A stretch of DNA of 64,000 bases, taken from contig MU270073.1 in NCBI GenBank assembly GCA_021432635.1, forward strand, positions 152,161-216,160, given 5' to 3'. Every line of letters starts with the position of its first letter. The first letter of the stretch is position 1. This DNA is from Thozetella sp. PMI_491. Its lineage: Eukaryota > Ascomycota > Sordariomycetes > Chaetosphaeriales > Chaetosphaeriaceae. Positions 42,622 through 54,500 of this stretch are shown here, piece by piece. The notes under the pieces are model-generated. The model searched no databases and had not been told where the DNA came from. It saw only the letters and a list, made by a program, of their open reading frames with translations. The position numbers were made by a program, and so were the translations under genes.

Positions 42622-45129
42622 TCTGTGCTGCCTAGGCGGTCGCGCAAGCCCGCGTGGGTGAGTGGCAGACAAAGCAAAGGCAGAGCGAAATGGAGGAAGA
42701 GAAAGGGGGAGGTTGACTGGGCCAGCACTGGTGGTGTAGAGCTGACGATGGAGGGGAGGGGTGGTTTTGTGGCAAGGAAAGAGCTGTCCTGGTCCTGGCG
42801 GCAGCTGTGCGTAACGTGCGTAACCCGACCGATGCTCCAGGGAGGCTGTGCAACCAGAAGCAGCCGGTGCTTCCCAGTGCCCGCTGCCCAGCCAGCCAGG
42901 CTTGCGTGGGTGGCACCAAGGCTCCAGGGCTGTCGCAGGGCCTGCTTGGCTGGAGAGCGGGGCACTGGTGCACTTGGGCGGAGCGAAGGAGAAGCCGGCT
43001 ACCCCGAGAGCGAACGGGGGGCTTGCGAGCCAGCACTGTGCCAGTCGCTAGGTGACCTAGAGGCATGGTACATACAATACAGTGCCTTGGGTTACCTAAC
43101 CGCCAGGCCCGACGAATCCGCGATTGACAGACATCGCTGCCGTCACGAAGCTCACTCAAGATATCCGCGGGAGAAGGCACTACGGACCAGCAAGCAAACC
43201 TCGAGACCTTCCTCTCTCTTTAAGGACCCTCCTACTTAGTGCCAACCCATGAGCAGCTTCTAGCTGGCGAAACAGGGCGACGGGGAATACGGAAATACGG
43301 AAATACGGACAGGGACAGAGCCCGGCAAGGTACAGTACCTACCGTAGCAGGTAAGGTAGATTCGGTAGGTACCCAGGGGCCAGTCGGACCCTCTGGTTTA
43401 GCACAGCACTATCGGCTAGGGCACTAGGGTCAGGTGACAGGGTAGAAGAACAGGGAGCGCCATTGATGAACTATGACGAGTTTGCATACCGGTGGTCCCC
43501 AGCAAGCGACGTCCAGCCACACACCACACGCATCCTCAGGAGGTTGGGAATATTCTGGAAGGGCAGGCGCCGCCAAGGGCGTGTTCTTGCGCGCCCAAAG
43601 TAAGCACGGCCGCAATCCAGCGGTCACCCGTCGAACGAGTGGTTGCAAAATGATTTGTGTTACGCGACCGAGCCACACGTCGACGGGCGCAGAAACCGAC
43701 AAGAGGTCTGTATAGCACGGCAAAGCTGGCAAGCTAGCAAACTGGTTACGAGATTCTGCCGGATTACATAGTCGCCAACCATACCCAGAAAACTTAGTCT
43801 TCGTCAGTGCCATAGAGTTTCGAGGGCGTACCGTGGCCGCCAATAGGGGACACAGAGCGATATAGGGCATCTCCGAGAGAATGATGCTCCCTCCGCGAGG
43901 CTCTGTAGTGGTTCTCTCTGCCTTGCCCGTCTCCGACTGATTCCAAGTCGACATGTCAAGCATTCGGTGCAACGACGTCGTTTCATGACTACCACGTCCC
44001 TGCAACAGTCCAGCACAACCAGGGATCTCGATAGCCAATGTCTAGAGAAGGTCTACATGCCATTCATTGTCTGACGGGCTAGCAGTTCCATACGGCAACA
44101 GACATACTTAGGAGAGCCCTCTCCCCCGACCAGGCAGGTAGTTCTGATCAACACATAACCATTACCGCAACCTGGAGGAGCCGCAACGGACCACTCAGAA
44201 ACGCCGAGGAAAATATACCAGCAAAAGCTAACGGGCTGGTGTAAGGCGATGGCGGACCCCACAAGCAAAGAATGCCCCAAAAGAGCCGTTTTGCGCTGTG
44301 GGTTGCCGCTTCTGGGAAATCTGCCCCGCTTTTCTCCCTCGAGCAGGCGCAGTGTGCATGGGTTCTCGCACTGTACTGGGGTCGCCGTCAGGGACCCTCC
44401 GCCACACATGAGGCCGCCGCGCAATGATGTCGAAGCACCTGCGAGGCTGGGTTCGACTCTATGACGTTCCACATGGGCGCGGATCGCGAGTGGCTCCGAT
44501 GACCGCTCGGCCTTTTTGCCATCGATTGAGCAGTATGGCGGCGAGGGGATTGCGCAGAAGGAACGCAAATCTCCGTCAGCGCGACCGTTTCACTCTGCGG
44601 CACGTCCGGCATCATTCGGATCTCACGTAGAATAAGCAGCGATGATTCTTCCGTCAATTAGTTCGGCATTCATCCTCCTAGAGACTAACTCCCGAGCTGA
44701 GCGCTGGCACAAAGCAAGGCGAGAGAGATAAAATAAGAAAAAGGAATCGTACAGGGCGCCTGGCAGGGCCCATCGTCATCGGCGAAGCCATCCTGGCACC
44801 TCTGCCAGCCATCGCTCTCGCTCCCCTCTGCCTCCCTTTGGCTTTTCCCGCCTCGCGCCCTCTAATTACAATCTTGACAAATGAGAGTCGCCAACCGAGC
44901 TGCGCTGAGGGGAAGCCTTCATCGTCCCCTTGTCCGTAGCGCATTGGCGAGTAGTCAGAGTTCTCGTTGCGGCCCTCTCTTCCCCTTCAGAGCCCAGCGG
45001 GACGGCACAATCGCGGCGCAGCTAACAGCTACATCGAGGTGGGTGGTAAACTGGTGTCTCGTGTGTCCAGTCCCCCATTCTGCTTAGGCCTTCCCAGAGG
45101 CCGTCGCGTCGAGCCGAGTCGTCGTGCCT
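42622..45129. other. intergenic, no supported gene
   Basis: About 2.5 kb between the Abp1 start and the stop of the CYSTM-like gene. It includes a short 9-bp tandem repeat at 43283-43309. Frames up to about 200 codons lack domains. I see no RNA gene. Confidence 0.5.
43283..43309. repeat. 9-bp unit, three tandem copies
   Basis: GGAATACGG/GAAATACGG-type 9-nt units are repeated three times head to tail in intergenic sequence upstream of Abp1. Confidence 0.8.
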
Positions 45130-45535
45130 TTAGAGGCAGTCGGCGCAGCACTCGCAGCACTCAGCGCAGCACTCGCAGCCCTCCTCGCAGACGAAGCAGC
45201 AGCAGAGCGCGGCCAAGCAGCCCTGGAGGCAGCCGCCGCCACCGCCGGAGCGGCGGGGAGGAGGCTGTTGCTGGTACTGCATCTGCTGCTGGGGAGGGTA
45301 GTAGGGCTGCTGTCCCTGCGGGTGGCCGTACGACTGATGGGGATTTGGGTTAGCATCGTGAGGCTCCAGCAATTGACATGGCGGTCTGGGATTTTTCTTG
45401 GTTTCGCTTTCTTGGCGTGTAACTTTTTTGGGTGCTTACCTGCTGGGGGTACTGAGGGTAGCCTCCCTGCTGCGGCGGCGGCGAGCCGTAGTGGCCCTGA
45501 GGAGGACCCTGCTGGTAGTATTGCTGAGCCGACAT
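45130..45535 (-). CDS. small cysteine-rich CYSTM-like membrane-module protein
   Basis: Two exons, 45535-45440 and 45333-45130, with a 106-nt intron (branch GATGCTAACCC, acceptor CCCATCAG); 99 aa. The N-terminal two thirds is Gln/Pro/Tyr/Gly-rich (MSAQQYYQQGPPQGHYGSPP, then GQQPYYPPQQQMQYQQQ). After PPRRSGGGGG, the last 33 residues are a hydrophobic cysteine cluster, CLQGCLAALCCCFVCEEGCE and then further CC pairs to the terminal CL. This is the CYSTM layout: a disordered Q/P/Y-rich tail plus a C-terminal cysteine-rich membrane module, found in small stress-tolerance proteins that sit at the plasma membrane and may be palmitoylated. More cysteines follow the core here than in the short consensus module. 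Function in this species is inference. Confidence 0.82.
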
Positions 45536-48027
45536 GGTGTGGGTTCGGTGGTTCGGTATCAAATCGAACGGCCGGAGGAAGGTTGATCTAGGTCGGTTGG
45601 AGGTTGTCGCAGCGAAATGGCGAACTTGGAAGAGGATGGGAGGGAAGGAGGGTTAAAGAGACGCCAAGCGGCCGGGTTGGGGTAAATTTGTTGTTGTCGG
45701 GCGGGAGTGGATGCGAGGGATCAGAAGGCCAATGGACGGGGGATATAAAGGCTGTGCGGGCCTAGTGACGACTCATGGCCCTACCAAAGCAGCGCCGACC
45801 GAGTTACGAGGGGAGGGGCTTAGGGGACGGGGGGGGTAAAGTTCGCAGGTGGCTCAAAGGAGCCGAACGGCGGCAGTAGTGTGGCAGGCAAGGCCCCATG
45901 TTTGAGACATGTGGGGCATCTTCATGACAGGTTTGCGATGGGTGGCCAACACTGGCCTAGCCCTCACAAAACCGGCCACAAGAAGCTTCAGGCTGGAGAA
46001 GAGGGGGGGGTTGGGAGGCCGTCGGTCGGGTGAATGCAGCAGCGCTTCTCAAAAGACCAGCCGAAATTTCCCTGGCTCCCCTCGCGCGCTTAATTCTCCT
46101 CAAGAATCAGGGACATTGCAGAGCCGCCCGGGCGCGACGGCTGGCCGGGGCCTGGGAGGCCCTTGAACGCTTGAGCCCTGGGCCGAGGTGACACTTGATT
46201 TGCGGTGCGACTCTCAAAGCTACCGCCGACCATTGGGCGCAGGGACAAAAGCCAAAAGCCAAACCAACATGCCATGGAATATGCGAGGTGAGGCCCACGG
46301 CCGCTCCGGTGCGGCGTTTGTTTCTCGCCTATGGGCTAGGTAATTACACGGTACCACCCTCCGATACAGTACCTTTGAGTACCTATAGGCCCCCTCGGGT
46401 AGCCTAGGATCCTACCTTATGGATGTAGGCACCCAAGATAGGTAGGATGCCCCCGTGCAGCACACCGCCCTGCTTCAGGCTCAAGCTCGAGGCTCTTCCC
46501 CCCTCTCTTCTCAGCTGGCATTACAGCTTGCCAGGCCGCTAGCAAGCTCACTTGCAGGCCACGCGGCCTGAATTCTGCACCTAGGAGCTGTGGTGCGCCG
46601 TGCCGTCCCCCCAAAAAAGCTAGCTTGCGCGCCAATAGCTCGCACCCGACACTCGATTCCAAGGCACCGCACCGCTGGCCCGGCGAGCCCGACCCCGACA
46701 GCGAAATCTAGATCCCTCACCTGCACATCATGTGAAGAACGCCTCGTCTGCGCCAATAGCAGAGGCTCCCCGCCCCCTGTGGCTACCACAAGACCACCTA
46801 AGTCTCCCGTGCCGACCCTCCCTCTTCCCCTCTCTTCCCCGTTGCTTCTCAGCGAATCATTATCCTCGCCGTAGTCAGTGCCCATAGACCGAGCCAACTA
46901 AGACTGTAGATCGCTTTCCTCGCTTCAGGCAGCGCCTCCCGCTCTCCGCCTCAATTTGTGGCGACTTATACCCAGGCACCGCCACACCTCCGCGTGGCCT
47001 TCCTCGATCGCATGTCGCCAAGAGAAGGTTGCCCACGGTCCCTGGCGATATGAGGTCGGCGTGACCTATGTGGCAGATCCATCTGAAGCTCGAGATCCAC
47101 TTGATGGGAGCATCAGGGTGGAGAGGGCTTGGCGGGTTTCTGTCCAGCAAGGAAGCCAAGTTGGTCAAGCCTTGATCCCGACCCACGACGGGAGGACGCG
47201 TGCGGCGGATTGCTGATGCGTCCAAGGGCTGGGCAGGGCTGAGGAACTTGTCGCTTTGCCGAATGTGACATCTAGCGCTTCTCTCCTTACTTGGCCGCTC
47301 TACCCCGTTTTCGATCTTCACGTTCAGTTATTGCCGTATGCATTGGGCAACCGAAGCGATGGGCCGGGCTAGTGGTGTCCAATATCTCCGTCGCCGGAGC
47401 CTAGTATATTCCATACTGGGATCTCCCAAGTTGGTGGCAACTTATCCGACGTGCTGCGGCTGCATAACACAAAGCCGTCCTCTTGTCATCTACCACCCCC
47501 CATAGCAACTAGGACCTCCCCGGTGCTCAATTACCTCACTTACAAGTCGGCCATACTCTGTAGCTTGCCTGCGGTACATAGACATTCTCCTGAGAGCCAG
47601 AAATACCCCGGACGGGATACGGTATAATTCTGCTTCTTTCTCGCTGTGCTCAGGCATGAATCATCAACCGCTTGGGCCCAATAAGTGGATATATCTCATA
47701 GCAAATAGACAGGGATGATCGCCTTCACGATCAAACGGTAGTCTGGAATAGAATACGCGGAACGATGGGCAATAAAGTTTACCGCTTGGGTCCAGCCCCA
47801 ACCAGTTCTTTCCAAGGCAGATAACCTTTCCCAGTTGGACTAGCTAATGCCGCGCGACGAAGATGTGGATAGGCTACACCAGTAGAAACCGTTTCTCAGA
47901 GCTACAAAGAACAGTACTGCAAATGTATCCCTTCTTGTTTAATGGCTTCGGAAGGCTAAATAGTACTTCGTATCGGTCTCTTTGTGACCAGTCAGAGTTC
48001 TCAATATTTGCTTAGACCAGAAAGGGG

Positions 48028-48041
48028 CTAACCCTAACCCT
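48028..48041. promoter_or_regulatory. interstitial telomere-like repeat (telobox)
   Basis: CTAACCCTAACCCT is more than two units of CCCTAA, the complement of the TTAGGG telomere repeat of filamentous fungi. It lies about 335 nt upstream of the glutaredoxin ATG. Binding by a TRF/Tbf1-like factor is inference. Confidence 0.4.
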
Positions 48042-48088
48042 CTATTGCGGGTTGCAAGTTCATCCTAAATGACGCAACGGCCGATCAA

Positions 48089-48093
48089 CCAAT
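48089..48093 (+). promoter_or_regulatory. CCAAT box upstream of glutaredoxin gene
   Basis: CCAAT about 280 nt upstream of the ATG, in AACCAATCA context. In ascomycetes the CCAAT-binding complex with HapX controls iron genes and HapX activity depends on monothiol glutaredoxin, so the site is worth noting. Sequence match only; no HapX half-site was established. Confidence 0.35.
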
Positions 48094-48373
48094 CAAAGAT
48101 GCTGGACATAATCGCGGGGCTGCTGCCCGTCATCGGCCGACAACTTTTGGAGGGGCAAACTTTGGCGCACTGGTCGACAGGCCCCCGAGCGAGAATATCG
48201 AGCAAAAGATTTCCACGCCGTCGTGCAAGGAGGGACGTGCTGATCAAGCGCATCTTTCCCGACGATCGAGAATCACCGACCACTCGATCCTGTCGCAAGA
48301 TTTCTTTTGTCCTCCTGGACACCCCGCCGCTTCACCCAACCACTACCCCCTTTGCCTGCCGAACCCGCCAATC

Positions 48374-49218
48374 ATGTCGACTCTCACCCCCATCACCAGC
48401 TATGCGGACTGGGACAAGCATCTCGCCTCTGTCCCGCCCAGCGCCCTCCTCATCCTCTCCTTCCACGCGCCATGGGCCGCCCCCTGCGCCCAGATGAAGA
48501 CGGTCCTAGAGACGCTCGCCAGCGAGTACCCCGTGACCGAGCCCGCCACCACGTCCTGGGTATCCCTCGACGCCGAGGAGCTGTCCGACATCAGCGAGAC
48601 GTACAACGTGACGGCCGTGCCCTTCCTCGTGCTCATCCGGAACCGCGAGGTGCTCGAGACTGTCAGCGGCAGCAGCGCCGTCAAGGTGCGGGAGGCGATC
48701 GAGCAGCACGCGAGCGCCGCCAAGTCGGGCGCGGGGGGCGCCACGGGCGCTGCGGACCAGCAGAACGGCGCGGGTGCGGCGGAAGAGAAGGACCCCGAGA
48801 CGGCCAAGAAGGAGCTCTTCAAGAGGCTAGAGGACCTGGTCAAGGCGGCGCCCGTGATGCTGTTCATGAAAGGCACCCCCAGCGAGCCCAAGTGCGGCTT
48901 CTCGCGCCAGTTAGTCGCCATCCTACGTGAGAATGCCGTCAAGTACGGCTTTTTCAACATCCTTGCAGACGACGAGGTGCGGCAAGGCCTCAAGGAGTTC
49001 GCCGACTGGCCCACGTACCCGCAGCTGTGGATGAGCGGCGAGCTCGTGGGCGGACTTGACATTGTGAGTCGGGCTCCTGCAGCTCGCAGTATCTGCCCCA
49101 ACGGGCCAGCAGGTTATGCTAACACTGGAAACAGGTCAAGGAGGAGATGGAGAACGACCCGGACTTCTTCAAGCCCTACAGCATCAAGGCGAATGGGGAG
49201 ACGGCAGCTGCCGCCTAG
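48374..49218 (+). CDS. grx4: monothiol glutaredoxin, Grx3/Grx4 type
   Basis: Cytosolic/nuclear iron-sulfur carrier and iron sensor. Exons 48374-49063 and 49135-49218, with a 71-nt intron carrying a GCTAACAC branch site; 257 aa, the normal length for the thioredoxin-plus-glutaredoxin form. The thioredoxin-like domain (about 1-115) has the degenerate active site HAPWAAPCAQMK, with only one cysteine as is usual in the family, then VPFLVLIRNREVLETVSG. A Gly/Ala-rich linker follows (AAKSGAGGATGAADQQNGAG). The glutaredoxin domain holds PVMLFMKGTPSEPKCGFSRQ with the CGFS active site (Cys about 174) that ligates the shared [2Fe-2S] cluster, DWPTYPQLWMSGELVGGLDI, and, from exon 2, VKEEMENDPDFF. The partner regulator (HapX/SREA type) is not in this window. 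Confidence 0.95.
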
Positions 49219-49736
49219 GGCGGAATGGGACGTCCGAAGTGGCAGGCGTGGCTTAGGAGGTGACACAACTAGCAGGCAATATTTGGCAACAAGAGGCGGA
49301 AAAAGACCTATCTTCAGGCGTTACATGTACATACCTAGGGCCCCATAGACATGGATTAGGGCGCTGGCTCCTAAGTCGAGATCATCTTTGCCCCTTATAG
49401 TGCACTGCTATTTCTATATTCGTGTGTCCCTTTCCCTATTCATTAAAACCTGACAATCATATGTACCTGACCTAGCTCTATATATCCGTTCATTCCCAGG
49501 GTATATACGGCACGTATCGCTCTATGCTGGCCTCGGAGGCCTTGGCGTCTAGCCTCGATCTATAGGTGACCGATGAGTTGGTACGATCTGCCACGCTCCC
49601 AGATAGTATGGAGACACAAGCGCAAAATTAGTCATGGTAGAGTGAGGCGATGTGTCTTTCGCTAAATGTCAAAAGCAAACCATGCACACTAGCCGTGACT
49701 CGCACTGTGACACTCGCGCAAGAGTATCACTGGTGA
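49219..49736. other. convergent 3' intergenic region
   Basis: A 518-nt spacer between the stops of the glutaredoxin gene and the convergent multicopper oxidase gene. It has AT-rich stretches around 49400-49500 (for example ATTCATTAAAACC), compatible with polyadenylation regions. No gene is seen. Confidence 0.55.
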
Positions 49737-51892
49737 TCATCGTCGACCTCCCGCGGGCTTCCCGAAGAAGATCTCGTCCTTAGGGACGGAGCCTTTCTCG
49801 AGCTCGCTCAGGTCTGCCTCGCACAGCCGAGCGTTGTCCGCCGGAATGGACCACTTCTCCAGCTCATCGAGCCTGGAGAGAAACTGCATGGCCATGCCGG
49901 ACTCGCCATGCCAGATCATATGGCAGTGGAAGAGCCAAATACCCGGGTTGTCCGCCACGAACCGTATCAGGTGCCATCCGTAGCCCTCCACAGTCGCGAC
50001 GTCCCGGCGGAGAGGATTGGCCACCATTGTGTTGTTTTGCGGATTCAGTAGCCCTTTGCCATCCGGCGCGAAGCCAAGTGCTTCGTAGCCAGGGAAGTAC
50101 CCGTGGCCGGCGGCTAGGACCCAGAACTGCTGGCCGTGCAGGTGGAACGGGTGGTTGCCCTCATCGAAGCTTTGCAAGATCACGTCGACCACCTCGACAT
50201 CCTTGCTGCTGATGACGAGCTCGTGCACGGGGTCGAAGGCGCGCGTGTTGACGCCTTCGGCGGCGAACGACTCGTTCTGCGCTGCGAGCCCCTCCACGAC
50301 GCGGTGTAGAGTGGGCGACTGTACCTTGGTCCGGAAGGTGGACTGGTTGAGAAAGCCACGCTCAAGGCGCCAGTTGCCAATCTCGAGGTTCACGCGGAGA
50401 TACCACGAGTGGTGGGCATAGGCGGGGGCCGGCGTCTCAACCGCGGGAAAATATCGCCCGGGCTTGGGGTCTCGGCATTCGACAGCATAACGGTTACTGT
50501 CATTCTCTGTGGTGGGAACGGCTGCTTCCCCCTTTGCAGACGCGCCGGCTACGTTGGTGTAGCGAATCACGGCTCTTGCCTCGTCGAATCCCTGCTCCGG
50601 CAGGACGTTCTCGGAGAAGCAGTGCTTGACCATTCGAGCGCGAAACCAGAAGGTATCACCAACGGTGTGGTTGGGAGCAGTGGCGGAGAGCACTATGCTG
50701 TAGCGCTGGCCAGGGCCGACGAGAATGCCATCCTCCGGGGTGGGCGCAACCTCGGTGCCGTCTATCTCCATGACAGGCATGTCAAAGTGGCGGTCCGCCG
50801 TTACTTCGAACCAGGCGAATGCCCCGACATTGAGGATGCGGAGGCGATGGTTCTTGCCCTGCTCGAGATCGAGAATAGGGAGGGCAGCAGAGGACGAGTC
50901 ACAGCGGCGGTTGGTATGCAGCGCGCAGTCGACCTTGTTGGCACCGTTGATGAGGGCTGAGTTGGGGATAGGTGAGGTCTCGCTCCCTGGTGAGAGCTTC
51001 TCCATGAGGAGCAGGCTCGAGGGGTCATAGTACCAGTCCTGAAGCATGACGACTCGGTCCGAATCGTAGGCTACTAGCCCGTCCTGCTTCTCTTTCCGCG
51101 AGTGCACGACAATGGGGCCTACCAGCCCATCTATTCCCTGGGCGGCCTGGTGGCCGTGATAAAAGTCTAGGAGAATTTATTAGCCACATGTCGCATAGCA
51201 GCGGTCTCAGACCAGGATAGGGAAGTCATACACGTTCCAGACTGGAAGGTGATCTTGAACTTGTATTGAAACTTCTTCCCCGGGGCAATGGGGCACTGGG
51301 TAACGCCGGGCACGCCATCCATCCAGTTGGTGCCGTTCTGGAAGATGCCGTGCCAGTGGACCGTGGTGGCATTGACGGACTGGTTCTCCACATTGACGAC
51401 GATGGTGTCTCCTTCATTACATCGGATCATCTCGCCAGGGAACTTGCCGTTCACGACGAGCATAGGTCGGAAGACACCATCTGGGTTTGCGACGATATCC
51501 TGGACGACCCAGTTGTACTCGCGCGTCTTGGGTGCGGAAAAATAGTCCCAGTTCGGATCCAGAGTATAGTCTGAGCTCGGGCGCCGGAAGCCGGACGAGG
51601 GGCCTTCGCCGTCGCGGGTGCTTGGCGCGAGGATCCGGAAGAGCAGGACAAGGGCGACGATGACGGCCAGGCCTAGGACGACTAGAAGACTGACCAGGCA
51701 CATAGCGCGCCGTTCCAACCTTGGGGCGGGCCGCGGGTGGCCCTCATCCCCGTAGCCATCCTCCCCAAGCAGTCTCTCCTGCTGCTCCCCCTCCGGATCG
51801 TGATCATGCTTCTCTTCCAGCTCGTGTGACTCCGCATCCTCGTGCGGGCCGCGGACGGGCGAGTGCGAGCGGACTCGCTTGTACCCGGACAT
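49737..51892 (-). CDS. membrane-anchored multicopper oxidase (laccase-like)
   Basis: Copper oxidase that reduces oxygen to water while oxidising phenolics, metals or other donors. Exons 51892-51232 and 51166-49737, with a 65-nt intron; 696 aa. Instead of a signal peptide it has a 64-residue charged N-terminus (MSGYKRVRSHSPVRGPHEDA and more) and then one transmembrane helix at about 65-85 (CLVSLLVVLGLAVIVALVLLF), so it should be a type II membrane protein with the enzyme facing the lumen or outside. All four copper-ligand segments are intact: HWHGIFQNGTNWMDG (about 179), YFYHGHQAAQGIDGLVGP (about 221, formed by the splice), HPFHLHGQQFW (about 558) and HCHMIWHGESGMAMQF (about 633). The T1 axial position, ten residues after the Cys, is Met, which usually means a lower redox potential. 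Many N-glycosylation sequons are present. The anchor separates it from Fet3 ferroxidases, which have a C-terminal helix. Substrate unknown. Confidence 0.92.
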
Positions 51893-54500
51893 GGTGGTGG
51901 GCGAAGCGAGGGCGCACGGAGGGAGCAAACCCCGAGGTGTTGTGACCCTTCCTATCTCCTTGCCTAGTTAAGCCGGGGACCGGGCATTGAATTACAGCCT
52001 GCAGTCTTGGCAAGGCGGTCCTGCAGCGGAAACCCTTCAGGATGTGCAGAATTGGGAGGTGAAATTTGTCATTTCCTGGAGCACCGCGAGAAACGAGTCG
52101 GAGCGCAACCCAGTTGTGGCAAAAACAAGAAAATCACTAGCACAATGGCGATGGGCAGGAAAGGGTGGAAAGGGGGCAGGATTGAGGTTGGAGGAAAGTT
52201 CTCAGCCTCGAGGCCACCTCCCTAGGCTGGGGCCCCACTCTAGCAACAGGGGTTCTCAGCCATGCACCTCACCGGGAGGTACCCGTGGTGGTTCCCCCAT
52301 GTTTGGTTGGTGGGATTCGCCCCCAGTGCTCCTCCCTCGTCCCAATCAGCTGGGCCGGCGACCTCAGGCGCATGCTCAGGAAATCCAGACTAAGACACAG
52401 TCGGCATGTAGGTATGTACGCACAACAATAGGGCGGCCGTTATCTTAGTCAAGCCCACGAGCGACTAGAAAAGCGTTTTACTTCGGGTATCGGCTTGGCG
52501 CACGTGGTCGCGCTCTCACCTGGCTTCCTGAGTATCCTCATCCATTGCATCCATTCGCACCCATTGTCCGCCAGCAGGAGACACAGTCTCGTTGGTGCAC
52601 AGGAGATGCTACACAGCGCGGCAGTTTTAGACGACGACAGATTAGCGCCAGGGCTGCGGCTCTTGGACGAGGCGCTCGCCTTTGTCCGTTTTGCCCGTAG
52701 TTCTAGTTGGCACGGGACTAGCTCGGCTTCTCTATCGCGACGCCAAGAGACCCAAAGCCCGGGGCTTGCACGCTGTCGCGAGGCTCGGCCTTTGTCATGT
52801 GTCTCGAAATAAACACTCAGTGCCCGGTTGAGTCGCGCAGCGCCAGGTTGGGTCGAGGGAGGCGAGAAGTTGTCTTGAGACAGCGGCGATTGTTAGGACA
52901 GACCCAACGTGGGCCGCAACGCTGGTTCGGCGCCTCGGGCTCCACTTCTTGCCGAGCTGCGCCTCCGGTCCCCGGAACCACGGCGAGGGGCGAGTAAAGC
53001 CATGGGTGGCCTCGTGCCCCTCCCGTCCTCCCGCCCGATCGGCATTCTACTTTCGGCTCCCAAAGCCCGGGGGTGTACCAGGCCAGGGGGAAGCTCAAGA
53101 TGTCGACGGCCAATGAGACAAGGAGCCGCCGATAGGTGCACTAGTGACGATACTACTCTGATTGACAATTCAGCATCACCTCGCTCTTCGGACTGCGGTT
53201 CCTAATGACTGGGTCCCGAGCGCATACCCACACGCGCTCGCGGACTCTTTCCGTCGCTACAAGATAGGCCGTTCATCAATCTCCGGTCCCCGTTACCCAG
53301 CTGGTCCCAGGCCGGGTGGCTGAGGAAGATGGGTCATGTTCTCAGTTGCAGGAGCCGTTGACAACTAACGTCTCCGCTTGACCGCCGCCGGTAGTCCCTC
53401 TTTGAGAAGTACAGAAGTTCCTCTTTGCGAGGTACTTTCTCTTCGCGAGATCTTCGTCTGTGGGGCGGGCGTGTGGTGTGTAGGTAGATATGTATGTACC
53501 TGACATAGTGAGCCATCAGCGGCGCGCACGCACCACACGACAGCCGATGGCCCCAGGCAACAACAGCAGCGGGAACGATGGAACGTCGGGAAACTGCCGC
53601 ACCTGCTACTTGCGCAGTACGTATCCCTGGGTCCAAATTAAAGTGATTACGGAGTAGCCAACTACCTCCCTTGCCAAGCCTGCCTACATCCCATACTTAG
53701 CTTTGTGGGTAGTCGAGTATGACTCACCTTCCACAAGCGCCAAAATAGGCTAAGCCATTATTCAGCACTTGCCTTGTGCTCGGTCTAAATTTTGAACCGC
53801 AACTATGTACTTGTACTGTCAGATGTCATACACAACAGACTGTCTACGGGCTGCCCTGGAAGTCGAACCGGCCTACACGGTGGCACGCCCTGGTCGTAGG
53901 GCTGCGAGAACAAATTTTGATTGCGCACTAGGCAACTACGACTGCTTGGACCCATAGCGTTTGGACGCATGAGCGATAGTATAGAGCATCTGACTCTGGT
54001 CTTCTTCCCTTCTCCGACTATAGCGGTACTCTTGCTCTCCTTCTGTTTTATGTTGCCGGTAACGAGGGGGACGCCGGATCGTCGCACATCCCAATCGCCC
54101 CCCGACAGAATCATGCCATGCACCAGCGGGAGGCACGCATGTTGTGGTACTCGGCACGCCCACTTACAGTAGCGAGGTCGGGTATCCGGCAAAGTAGCAT
54201 TAACCTTTCCTGCCCAGCGTGACTGGGAAGCCAACGGGGCAGATATCAAGTTTCGGAGTCTGCCGCTTCCACGTAGTAAACAAGGGAACTGTGCGGGCGT
54301 CGAAATCGGGCAGCGGGCACCGCCTAGTATCCTAGTTCAGATAGCGGAGCGCCAGGAGCACATCTCGCCTCCTCCGCTGCAAGACGACCTTGATGGAGCG
54401 GCAACCTGTCTGGCAACAGAGGGGTTAAGCTAGCAATCTCCAAGAAAAAGAATTACAAATAAAAAGGGGGAGAGAGAGAGAGAGAGAGCAAGGCTCATCA
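51893..54500. other. intergenic, no supported gene
   Basis: The upstream side of the multicopper oxidase gene. It contains no recognisable gene; a minus frame of 148 codons at 53803-54249 is not protein-like. An (AG)n microsatellite lies at 54471-54488. Confidence 0.5.
54471..54488. repeat. (AG)9 microsatellite
   Basis: Nine AG dinucleotides follow a short A/G-rich stretch in intergenic sequence. Confidence 0.9.

Larger units (their letters stand above)
45536..48373. other. divergent intergenic region, no supported gene
   Basis: About 2.8 kb between the CYSTM-like start and the glutaredoxin start. A 148-codon minus frame at 46875-47321 lacks domains. The part 47340-48060 is less GC-rich than its surroundings and has almost no open frames. 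A telomere-like motif is at 48028-48041 and a CCAAT box at 48089-48093. No RNA gene or element remnant is recognised. Confidence 0.5.

Noticed and set aside
44440-44465. GGGTTCGACTCT resembling a tRNA B box
   Set aside because: No A box at suitable distance upstream and no acceptor stem could be formed.
46875-47321. 148-codon minus-strand frame
   Set aside because: No recognisable domain; biased random composition.
47340-48060. Possible remnant of a mutated transposon, because of lower GC and lack of open frames
   Set aside because: No terminal repeats, no transposase or polymerase similarity and only mild AT richness, so it looks like ordinary intergenic DNA.
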